This document shows, piece by piece, positions 27,715 through 35,460 of a DNA stretch of 64,000 bases (position 1 is the stretch's first letter; each line of letters opens with the position of its first letter). The stretch lies in assembly GCF_000317105.1 (NCBI RefSeq), contig NC_019693.1, positions 6,263,227 through 6,327,226 of the forward strand, given 5' to 3'. The notes beneath the pieces were generated by a model. It was not told the origin of the DNA. It ran no database searches and saw nothing but the letters and a program-made list of their open reading frames with translations. Position numbers and translations under genes: made by a program. The stretch is from Oscillatoria acuminata PCC 6304 (lineage in GTDB: Bacteria > Cyanobacteriota > Cyanobacteriia > Cyanobacteriales > Laspinemataceae).

Positions 27715-28489
27715 AATCAGTCCCCGTCTCGCGTACTTGCATTTGTCGAAATTGTCAACGTTAACAATAACATAACTAACGGAGGGAAAATCAGGGGGTT
27801 AACCGGGCTGCCTCCGAAGTTGTCTGATCTAACCTGTTTTGTCTTTATGAGGCTAAGTGCAGTCCCGGTTGGGTAGACCGGATCCACAACCCCGGGTAAC
27901 CAGAGAATAGCCTTTTCCTATCTCCTGAACATTTTAGAGTATTTATGCAAGGGTCGGGTCCGACGGAATGATTCCATACCGTTTGCCACAACCGATTGAT
28001 GTCATGAAAGGTTACAACAACCCAGATGGGAGTCTCCTAGACTGACAAGGGTACATTTTTTTTACGTTCATGGTGATTTACCTAAAAGTAAGGGGACTTC
28101 CGGTTCCCTCCCCTTGGCAAGGGGAGGGTTAGGGTGGGGTCCACCCCCTTGGCAAGAACACCACTTTTGATACCCCGATTGGCGATGAAACCCTGATTAG
28201 GTAAAGGATTAAACCGCTTTTCTATAATCCAGGACGAAGAGGACCCCACCCAACCCTCCCCTTGCCAAGGGGAGGGCTAAGAGAACCCAAAACTTGAAAG
28301 AAATTACCCCGTAAAAACCCTACTCTTGTAAGAGTCTCCCAGGGGGGGCGATCGCCTCAACTGCCCCATCCAGACCCCAAAACACCCTTGATGCAATAAA
28401 ACCTATTGCCCGAAGTTTACCCAAACACCGATACTAAAGACAGGGGTGCTTGTCACCCAATTGCGGCTTTTTCATGGTTCTACAATTCT
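27715..28489. other. Intergenic region with a spaced inverted repeat
   Basis: No gene was found. Positions 28106-28142 and 28241-28276 form a long inverted repeat: CCCTCCCCTTGGCAAGGGGA then TTAGGGTGGGGTCC, mirrored by GGACCCCACCCAACCC and so on, about 100 bp apart. Each arm is itself a hairpin. A related hairpin with the same GGGTTAGGGTGGGGTCC tail is at about 50305-50342. The stretch near 27850-27900 (CCCGGTTG...CAACCCCGGG) can also pair, upstream of the inositol-phosphate synthase start. Confidence 0.7.
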
Positions 28490-29638
28490 ATGCTGAGTTT
28501 TATTCGCTCAGATCTAGCTCAACTGATTGCCTATACTCCCCACCCGGGCGGCGCTATCGATTCCCCTGGGGGGAAGCCTGCCCAAATTGATCGGGTGGAT
28601 ACGAATGAAAGTCCCTACGACTTGCCTGCGGCCCTTAAAGAAAAGTTGGCCTGGACCTATCAACAAGAGATTGAGACGAATCGCTATCCCGATGGGAGTC
28701 ATGCCCCCTTAAAGCAAGCGATCGCTGAATATGTCAACGAATCAGCTCAACTCCAGGGTTCACTCATCACCGCCAGCCATATTTCCCTCGGCAATGGTTC
28801 TGACGAACTAATTCGCTCGTTACTGATTGCCACCTGTTTAGGGGGCGAAGGGTCGGTTTTGGTCGCCCATCCCACTTTTTCCATGTATGGGATTTTAGCC
28901 CAAACCCTGGGCATTCCCGTGGTGGAAGTCGGGCGCAACGAGACAAATTTTGAAATCGACATCCCCGGGGCACAAGCGGCAGTCGCCAATACCCAAAATC
29001 CCCCGGTCCGGGTGGTGTTTGTGGTCCATCCCAATTCCCCCACCGCCAATGCTTTAACCCCTGCTGAACTGGATTGGATCCGCAGTTTGCCCCCGCATAT
29101 TTTGGTGGCGATCGATGAGGCGTATTTTGAATTTAGTCAGACGAGTGTGGTGAGTGAGTTACTCCAGCATCCGAATTGGGTGATTATGCGGACCTTTTCC
29201 AAAGCCTTTCGCTTGGCGGCCCTGCGGGTAGGCTATGCGATCGCCCATCCAGAACTCACCGCCACCCTGGAAAAAGTCCGCCTGCCGTACAATCTCCCGG
29301 CATTCTCCCAGATTGCAGCATCGGTGGCGATCGGCCATCGTCAGGAACTATTGCGCGCCATTCCCGAAATTTTAACTGAGCGCGATCGCCTCCTGGAAAG
29401 ATTGCAATCATTCCAAAAATTCCGGCTATGGCCGAGTGCAGCTAATTTTATTTACCTGCGCCCGAATCTCCAAGACCAATGGGCGATCGGTCCCACCCTG
29501 TCTCGGATCACCGAGGAACTCAAGGCCCAAGGGACTCTGATTCGGCACACTGGGGGCGGTTTGAGAATTACCGTCGGTACACCGGAGGAAAATCAACGCA
29601 CTTTATCCCGCTTGCAGGAATTTAATTTTGGGGATTAG
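28490..29638 (+). CDS. hisC: Histidinol-phosphate aminotransferase
   Basis: This PLP-dependent fold-type I transaminase of histidine synthesis converts imidazole-acetol phosphate and glutamate to histidinol phosphate. The PLP lysine is Lys238 in [44 protein letters not shown] and AIDEAYFEF are further cofactor-binding segments. The frame opens at 28406, but [12 protein letters not shown] at 28490 matches the family N-terminus and gives 382 residues. Some HisC proteins also use aromatic or cobalamin precursors. No other his gene is nearby, as is usual in cyanobacteria. Confidence 0.9.
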   Translation: MLSFIRSDLAQLIAYTPHPGGAIDSPGGKPAQIDRVDTNESPYDLPAALKEKLAWTYQQEIETNRYPDGSHAPLKQAIAEYVNESAQLQGSLITASHISLGNGSDELIRSLLIATCLGGEGSVLVAHPTFSMYGILAQTLGIPVVEVGRNETNFEIDIPGAQAAVANTQNPPVRVVFVVHPNSPTANALTPAELDWIRSLPPHILVAIDEAYFEFSQTSVVSELLQHPNWVIMRTFSKAFRLAALRVGYAIAHPELTATLEKVRLPYNLPAFSQIAASVAIGHRQELLRAIPEILTERDRLLERLQSFQKFRLWPSAANFIYLRPNLQDQWAIGPTLSRITEELKAQGTLIRHTGGGLRITVGTPEENQRTLSRLQEFNFGD

Positions 29639-29963
29639 ACCCTCTACAACCCAGGTTTTAGAGACCAGAAACCGGGTTTTTGACCTAAATTTGTGGCGGA
29701 TTGGCAGAAAATTGGTCAAAAAACCCGGTTTCTCAGAAAAAACCCACAGCGTCAAGCCTGGAGGCTCACAGGACGAAGCCTGCCTATGCGCTGGCGCGCA
29801 GGCTTCGCCAAACGCAGGCTAAGAATAAAAACCCACAGACGAAGCCTGCCTTCGCTTTGCTTCGAGGTCTAAGGACCTTTGACAACCGGATTGGGTATAA
29901 CTTTACTCTTTAGCCCGCGCAGGCGGGCTTCGTCCTGTGAGCCTCCAGGCTTCAGCCTGCGGG
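29639..29963. repeat. Repeat-rich spacer after hisC
   Basis: Positions 29663-29734 hold an inverted pair AGAAACCGGGTTTTT...AAAAAACCCGGTTTCT. From about 29750 to 29960 there are rearranged pieces of the GC-rich family (GGACGAAGCCTGCC, GCGCAGGCTTCG, GCCCGCGCAGGCGGGCTTCG, CTTCAGCCTGCGGGTTTTT). Short open frames here are translated repeats. Confidence 0.75.
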
Positions 29964-29973
29964 TTTTTATTGG

Positions 29974-30327
29974 CTAGCCCTGTCAATGTGGTAAATGTAA
30001 TGACGAAAAATCGTTACCTCTTGTAGGGGCGCAATGCGCAGGCCCCAGGGGCGTATGCAATACGCCCCTACAAGAAACGACGAAAAATCGTTATTTCTTG
30101 TAGGGGCGCAATGCGCAGGCCCAAGAGAATTTATGCAATACGCCCCTACAAGAAACAAGGATGAGGCAGTATTCCATTGACGATTAAAGAGAATTTATGC
30201 AATACGCCCCTACAAGAAACAAGGATGAGGCGGTATTCCATTGACGATTAAAGAGAATTTATGCAATACGCCCCTACAAGAAACTTAGGATGAGGCGGGA
30301 TTCAATTTACCACCTTGACAAGGCTAG
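29974..30327. mobile_element. MITE-like non-coding element with terminal inverted repeats and 10-bp target duplication
   Basis: The 354-bp element begins CTAGCCCTGTCAATGTGG and ends in the imperfect inverse CCACCTTGACAAGGCTAG. It is flanked by exact direct repeats TTTTTATTGG at 29964-29973 and 30328-30337, as a target-site duplication would be. Inside are TGTAGGGGCG...CGCCCCTACA palindromes and a 64-bp tandem repeat. It has no reading frame of note, so mobilisation would need a transposase elsewhere. A second element with similar ends is at 47968-48149. Confidence 0.7.
30123..30290. repeat. 64-bp tandem repeat, about 2.6 copies
   Basis: Units start at 30123, 30187 and 30251, each with AAGAGAATTTATGCAATACG, CCCCTACAAGAAAC and GATGAGGC. 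The third unit is cut short after the CCCCTACAAGAAAC segment. The first two copies differ by one base. The array lies inside the MITE-like element. Confidence 0.9.
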
Positions 30328-30355
30328 TTTTTATTGGCCTAACTGTCCCCACGCC

Positions 30356-30952
30356 TTAGCCTACGGCTACGGTAACCGGGGACTTTTGTTCTAAGCGGCG
30401 GATGGTCCGCACGGTTTGAGGGAGAACTCCCACTAATCGGGCGATCGCCTCATCGGGGAGTCGGATCACGGTTTCGCGATCAAAATAATGCTGAAACTGA
30501 GTCAACAGCATTTGGGTCCGGTGCAATGACACCGGCTGTTCCGTAAGCTGTTCCATTAATCGGATCCAATGGCGACGAATGGCAAATGCCTTTTGCCGTT
30601 CTTCATAACTTTCCGGATAGAGCAACACCAGATCCCCTACAGGAATCGTTTGCTGACATTCAATATCAAAAATGCCTCCAACGGCGGCCCCAGGACCCAC
30701 AAACTCCGCATGAAACCGCTTGTAGACAATCAATCCACAGCGCCGACGACTGTCCACAACAAAGAGTTGGCCGCTATTGAGTTGAGTCAAGATTTGAGCA
30801 CTATGAGCGTATTTAATTAAGGCACGAGAAGGATTACCCGTCTCGCCCTTAACTGTGGGGCGATCGGGACAGTCCGACGCAATGGCATCCAAGGGATGAA
30901 GTCCTTGGGCCTCTCTATTGTGGTTCCGGTCCTCATGTTTGTATTGAGTCAT
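30356..30952 (-). CDS. Putative DNA-binding protein with C-terminal helix-turn-helix, unknown family
   Basis: I do not recognise this 198-residue protein. Residues about 45-185 look folded: a beta-rich part (ILTQLNSGQLFVVDSRRRCG, VGGIFDIECQQTIPVGDLVLLYP) then helices. The C-terminal segment LPDEAIARLVGVLPQTVRTIRRL has the spacing of a helix-turn-helix like that of Crp-family regulators. The first 40 residues are polar, so translation may start later. It lies immediately beside the MITE-like element and is preceded by a strong hairpin at 31089-31118. Confidence 0.55.
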   Translation of the reverse strand: MTQYKHEDRNHNREAQGLHPLDAIASDCPDRPTVKGETGNPSRALIKYAHSAQILTQLNSGQLFVVDSRRRCGLIVYKRFHAEFVGPGAAVGGIFDIECQQTIPVGDLVLLYPESYEERQKAFAIRRHWIRLMEQLTEQPVSLHRTQMLLTQFQHYFDRETVIRLPDEAIARLVGVLPQTVRTIRRLEQKSPVTVAVG

Positions 30953-31533
30953 TTGAGGGTTCCCTGCTCATGCCGAAAATCAGTACATCTAAACCGGGCA
31001 ACTCATGACTACAAGATGGAGCTAGAAAAGTCCCCAAATTTAAGCAATAAATTTTACATTAAGTCTATTATTCCCTTCCTCAACAGGTAAACGCGCTTTT
31101 CTATTAAAAAGCGCGTTTCAAGACTCTCAACAATTTTTACCAATTTAAAAAAAGCAGCAGTCGGCTTCTGCAAAAACAGGCTGGGGAGCGTCGTTCAAGG
31201 GAGATAAACCCGATCAGCTTGGATAGTCAGATAGGTTTAAAATTAAACAGTTAAAGTTCGTCCATTGCTTACCAAAAAGAAGGAATGTCGTTGCTAGGAG
31301 GCTGATCCCCTCTTTAATCAGTGGGACAAAAAACCGGGTTTCACCACCCCAATTGGATACTCATACCCCATCCGGTTGTCAAAAGTCAGTCTTCTCTTCA
31401 GCCCGCGCAGGCGGGCTTCGTCCTGTGAGCCTCCACCCTTCAGGGTGCGGGTTTTTTATCACTTGTGAAAACACCCGGTTTGTCTTCCCGATTCTGAAGG
31501 GTGATCCTCGATGTGGCGATCGCCCGGACGGAC
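30953..31533. other. Intergenic spacer with hairpin and repeat copy
   Basis: A perfect stem AAACGCGCTTTT / AAAAGCGCGTTT lies at 31089-31118. It could terminate transcription on either strand or be part of the leader of the gene at 30356-30952. One GC-rich family copy is at 31398-31456 (GCCCGCGCAGGCGGGCTTCG ... GGTGCGGGTTTTTT). Open frames across 31353-31775 are shadows of the GNAT gene and repeat. Confidence 0.6.
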
Positions 31534-32184
31534 TTATCGGCGATCGAGTGCCTTGTGTAAGAGCATTCGTTTGGGCTGCCCGAAACACCAAGAACCCAAC
31601 CCCGACTCAATGGAATGAATTCGATAGCCTTCTTTGTAATAAAGCCGTCTTGCCGGTCGGTTATTTTCAAGGACGTGCAGGTAAAGGTCCTGGAATCCCC
31701 AATCCAGGGCGATACCTTCACAAGATTGCAGCAATTGACTGGCGCACCCTTGGCGGCGATAAGGGTCACCAATAGCTAAATTGGACAAGTAGGGAAACTG
31801 GGTCATTCCCAAGGTCCAAGGGTTGATACAGCGCAAAGCCATTTCTACGGTGCCAACAATCACGCAATTCCCCGATGGGGAGTCCCGGGCGGATTCATAG
31901 CAGGAGGGCGGTTCCGGTTGGGGATCGATCGCCACCAAGCAGATACAATGGGACGAGTTCGATCGCAGTCGCACTCGCAAATCTTCATAAATGCCCAGGC
32001 GCAAGATTGGATACAGCCAACCCCCGAGTCCTTCGCGAGAATGAAAGCTATCGACCAAAATCTCGGCAAGGCTGCTGAGATCTGGGGATTGGGCGGCCCG
32101 AATGGAAAAGCCAGATGCACCTCCCGAGGATGGCTCAGAGGCAGGGGGCTCGCGATGGGTTGGGGACGTGAAAGAGGAGTTCAC
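31534..32184 (-). CDS. GNAT family N-acetyltransferase
   Basis: The 216-residue protein has a GNAT acetyl-CoA fold between about residues 26 and 205: FSIRAAQSPDLSSLAEILVDSF at its start and the pyrophosphate-binding loop YLSNLAIGDPYRRQGCASQLL (Q/R-x-x-G-x-G/A type). LYLHVLENNRPARRLYYKEGYR follows near the end. Substrate is unknown. The architecture resembles cyanobacterial and plastid GNATs that modify protein termini or small amines. It is divergent from the GAF histidine kinase gene, and a Fur-box-like site lies between them. Confidence 0.87.
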   Translation of the reverse strand: MNSSFTSPTHREPPASEPSSGGASGFSIRAAQSPDLSSLAEILVDSFHSREGLGGWLYPILRLGIYEDLRVRLRSNSSHCICLVAIDPQPEPPSCYESARDSPSGNCVIVGTVEMALRCINPWTLGMTQFPYLSNLAIGDPYRRQGCASQLLQSCEGIALDWGFQDLYLHVLENNRPARRLYYKEGYRIHSIESGLGSWCFGQPKRMLLHKALDRR

Positions 32185-32314
32185 GAGGGATTCACATTAA
32201 GAGGGTTGGAAACGGATTGGTTTTGACACGAAGGGAACCCTCTCCTCTTATAACATAACCTGATGAAGGGGTTCAAATATAAAATAAATATAAAGTGGAC
32301 AAAAAGCAGAACAA

Positions 32315-32341
32315 CATAAATAATCATTATCAATGATAACA
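32315..32341. promoter_or_regulatory. Fur-box-like operator
   Basis: The palindrome-like run TAATCATTATCAATGATAAC just before the kinase start contains overlapping copies of the NATWAT hexamers that make up Fur boxes. Aligned to the 19-bp consensus, about 14 bases agree. It is placed so that it could act on the kinase gene (start 16 bp downstream) or on the divergent GNAT gene. AT-rich DNA makes chance similarity possible. Confidence 0.4.
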
Positions 32342-32356
32342 TGAGGTAAAATTCTG

Positions 32357-34852
32357 ATGAATGCAGATATTTTTCCGTTTGGCCCCCATGAGGTCGGTTC
32401 TGCGAACCGGACATCGCGACGAATGGCGATCGCTGAACTCCTCGGGCGACAAACCGACTGGCACCTAGGAGGGAACGAGGCTGAAAATGCTGCCTGGACT
32501 GCTGGTTGGCTGGATTGTTTGGAGTTTTTAGGCCAAATCGACCGAGGAATAGTTGCTAAAGTCAAGCAACTGTGTTGTGAAAAAAGACAATTCTCTCGGG
32601 AAGAAATTTCTACCTCGGTCTGTCTAACTAAAAATACAGCGGGGGAGGGGAACGGTGAAGCTGAAAATGTTCAATCGTTATCGGCAACTCCTGGAACTGT
32701 GCAATCACCAAAAGCCCCCAGGAATTTCTCTGAAAAAAATCGCGATCGCCGTAAACAACCGCCAGGGGAGGGAGAACAAGTTCTATCGGCACAGCGTTTA
32801 AATGCGATCGCCAAGGCAATTCATGGGTCCTTGGATGAAACGGAGATTTATCAGGCGATCGTCCAGCAAATGTGTGATGTTTTTGAGGCAGACTGCGGGG
32901 GGTTAATCCTCCATGATCTCCAGGAACAAACCTTAATAGAGATGGCGGTTTATCATCCCTTGGAGGCATCCCCAGAGTCACCCTTGCGTCATCGGGAAAT
33001 CCGAGCCCCGTTGCGAGTGGAGGGATTGAAAGAATGGAATACGTTACGATCGCAGAAAAGTCCTTGGGTAGTTGGAGATATCGCAACCACAGGAATGCCC
33101 GAGGTAGAGCGCTTGCTGCTGCGGGGTTCCGGCTTACAGTCTACCTTGATGGTGCCCATTCTCTCCCAAAATGAAGCGATCGCTACGGTTTATTTAAGTT
33201 ACACTGAGGCTGCTCATCGGTGGCAACCCTCAGAACTGAAATTTGCTGAAATGGTGGCACAACAGGCAGCAGTCGCCCTAGGGAATGTCAGGCATTATAT
33301 CCAAGCCAAAAAGCACGTCCAACGGGAACAAGTTCTTAACCGAATTGCCGGACGAATTCGGACTTCTTTAGATCTTGATCGCACGATTGAAACGGCTTTA
33401 TCGGAGTTATTAACCCTCACTCAAGCCGATTTAATCTTATTCTCAACTCCCACTTCTTTAATAGAAAGCATCCACCACCTCTGCCGATCGCTGCGAATTA
33501 CTCACCGAGTTTGTCGCCCCAGTCAATCGACTTCCCTGGATGAACATCCTCTGGATGTAGGGATAGAAATTAAGCTCTTTCAGTTTGAGGCCGGGTTGAT
33601 TCAAAGTTTACTTGGCCAGGAAGTTACGGCCATTTCCAATACTCAAAGCTCAGATTTTGGAGAACGAGACCAAGCTCTCTTTCACCAGCTCCAAATTGGC
33701 AGTTTATTAAGTATTCCGATATGGCATCGAGAAACTTTGTTGGGTCATGTTTCTGCCATCAAACCCCAATCTTATGATTGGAATGAAGATGAAATTTCAG
33801 CGATGGAATCGATTTCTCTACATCTAGGAATTGCGATTACTCAGGCACAGTTATATCAACGCACCCAGGACCAAGCTCGCCAAGCGCGATCTCAAGCTCA
33901 AAAACTCAGAAAAGCCCTGGATGAAAAAACTGAATTAATTGCCTCGCTTCATGATACTCAGTTTCAACTGGTTCAAAGCGAAAAAATGTCTAGTTTAGGT
34001 CAATTGGTTGCCGGGGTTGCCCATGAAATTAATAATCCGATTAATTTCATTTATGGCAATCTTCCTCACATCGCAAATTACAGCAAAGAGATTGTAGCAC
34101 TGTTAGAGCGGTATCGTGAACACTTGAACCCCGTTCCCCAATCTATTGCTGAATTTGAAGCGGAAATCGATATACATTTTATTCAGACCGATTTAACACA
34201 AATCCTTCGCTCTATGAAGGAAGGATCTGAAAGGGTGCGGGAAATTGTTTTGACTTTACGCAATTTTTCCCGCTTAGATCAAGCCGAAGTCAAATGGGTT
34301 GATATTCATGAGGGAATTGATAGCAGCCTAATTTTATTAGCCCATCGTCTCCATAATATCGAGGTGGTGAAATCCTATGGCGATATTCCCCGATTATGTT
34401 GCTATCCGGGACAACTCAATCAGGTGTTTATGAATTTGTTTTCCAATGCGATCGATGCCATTGAACTGCCCGATCGCGGGGGCAATGCGGCGACTTTCCC
34501 GGTGAATCATTTAGGCAGTGGGCAAATTACCATCACCACTACAGTGATTGCTCAAACGGATCTCCCCTTGGATACCCTCCTTCCCAGTCACCCTCCTTAC
34601 CTCCCTACGGGAGAGTGGGTGCAAATTCGGATTCGGGATACCGGCTGTGGCATTCTCCCCCAACATCAAACTAAAATTTTCGACCCGTTTTTTACCACAA
34701 AACCCGTGGGGAGTGGCAAAGGATTAGGCTTATCGATCGCCTATAAAATTATCGTAGACCGACATCATGGGCGCTTGACTTTTGAAAATCTACCGGAAGG
34801 GGGATGTGAATTCATTATTGAATTACCCGTGATTTCTCAGGACCCAATTTAG
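32357..34852 (+). CDS. GAF-domain sensor histidine kinase
   Basis: The 831-residue cytoplasmic kinase has no membrane helix. After a polar N-terminus (1-140) come a GAF domain (about 145-315) and a second GAF-like domain (about 330-505). A coiled-coil linker follows, then HisKA with the phospho-acceptor His556 in GVAHEINNPINFI, and a HATPase (about 690-828) with NLFSNAIDAI, DTGCGI and GSGKGLGLSIA. Neither GAF domain shows the DCF/CH motif of a bilin-binding phytochrome clearly, so the ligand is unknown. The next gene, cyaC, begins with a receiver domain and could be its target. A Fur-like site precedes the gene. Confidence 0.9.
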   Translation: MNADIFPFGPHEVGSANRTSRRMAIAELLGRQTDWHLGGNEAENAAWTAGWLDCLEFLGQIDRGIVAKVKQLCCEKRQFSREEISTSVCLTKNTAGEGNGEAENVQSLSATPGTVQSPKAPRNFSEKNRDRRKQPPGEGEQVLSAQRLNAIAKAIHGSLDETEIYQAIVQQMCDVFEADCGGLILHDLQEQTLIEMAVYHPLEASPESPLRHREIRAPLRVEGLKEWNTLRSQKSPWVVGDIATTGMPEVERLLLRGSGLQSTLMVPILSQNEAIATVYLSYTEAAHRWQPSELKFAEMVAQQAAVALGNVRHYIQAKKHVQREQVLNRIAGRIRTSLDLDRTIETALSELLTLTQADLILFSTPTSLIESIHHLCRSLRITHRVCRPSQSTSLDEHPLDVGIEIKLFQFEAGLIQSLLGQEVTAISNTQSSDFGERDQALFHQLQIGSLLSIPIWHRETLLGHVSAIKPQSYDWNEDEISAMESISLHLGIAITQAQLYQRTQDQARQARSQAQKLRKALDEKTELIASLHDTQFQLVQSEKMSSLGQLVAGVAHEINNPINFIYGNLPHIANYSKEIVALLERYREHLNPVPQSIAEFEAEIDIHFIQTDLTQILRSMKEGSERVREIVLTLRNFSRLDQAEVKWVDIHEGIDSSLILLAHRLHNIEVVKSYGDIPRLCCYPGQLNQVFMNLFSNAIDAIELPDRGGNAATFPVNHLGSGQITITTTVIAQTDLPLDTLLPSHPPYLPTGEWVQIRIRDTGCGILPQHQTKIFDPFFTTKPVGSGKGLGLSIAYKIIVDRHHGRLTFENLPEGGCEFIIELPVISQDPI

Positions 34853-34957
34853 CGGCGATCGGCTCAACCTTTTGTTAACCTTGAACCGCATTGCTGGAAT
34901 TACCCGTGATTTCTCAGGACCCAATCTAGCGGCGATCGGCTCAACCTTCCGTTAACC
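34821..34957. repeat. Tandem duplication of the kinase gene 3' end
   Basis: About 60 bp (AATTACCCGTGATTTCTCAG through GATCGGCTCAACCTT and GTTAACC) occur at 34821 and again at 34898, a 77-bp offset with few changes. The first copy carries the stop codon of the kinase. The second is non-coding. Confidence 0.88.
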
Positions 34958-35002
34958 GTTTAATAGCATTCCGATTGCCTTCTAATTGCCTCTTGTGTAG
35001 GG

Positions 35003-35025
35003 AAAAACCCGAAGTGGGGTTTTTT
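35003..35025 (+). terminator. Terminator after the GAF kinase gene
   Basis: Stem AAAAACCC-GAAGTG-GGGTTTTT with a T run, 150 bp past the stop and beyond the duplicated segment. Confidence 0.65.
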
Positions 35026-35078
35026 AGGGCCACAAATATCCATCCGACGGGGACCATTTAAGACTGGAAAATTCCGTC

Positions 35079-35333
35079 CTAGGAAACGCTGACTGCAACT
35101 GGAACGAAGGACCTCGATTTAGAATCGGTGAAATCTCTCATGCAGGATCCGACGGTTACCAGTAGAATATCGTCATTATTGCCAATAATTCCGACCCATC
35201 CGAACGGGCGATCTCCTTCATCAATTTTTCCATCAGGATGCAACTCAAGGGGCAAATCTGCCAGGGTGCATGAGGCGAGAGATGTATTGCCCCTAACCTC
35301 TAACCCATCAGGATCAGGTGGAGTAGTGTACAT
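35079..35333 (-). CDS. Possible small protein, doubtful
   Basis: An 84-residue frame in the 34853-35460 spacer. Its translation has a plausible globular stretch (FGWVGIIGNNDDILLVTVGS) and reads more like protein than the opposite strand does. I see no convincing ribosome-binding site and know no family for it. It may be a decayed gene remnant. The rest of the spacer holds the terminator and the cyaC leader. Confidence 0.25.
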   Translation of the reverse strand: MYTTPPDPDGLEVRGNTSLASCTLADLPLELHPDGKIDEGDRPFGWVGIIGNNDDILLVTVGSCMRDFTDSKSRSFVPVAVSVS

Positions 35334-35460
35334 TCAGAATGACCCCTACTCACGAACCACGGGACAGGGTGCGTCAGCCTCTGTGGTTCCGTTACCCTAA
35401 AAACCAGTCAAAAGAACAAGAAATTGGATATAACTCCCCCTGATTGTAGGAGAGCGGTGC

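Noticed and set aside
30123-30290. CRISPR array
   Set aside because: The 64-bp units are contiguous and near-identical with no variable spacers, and no cas operon is present.
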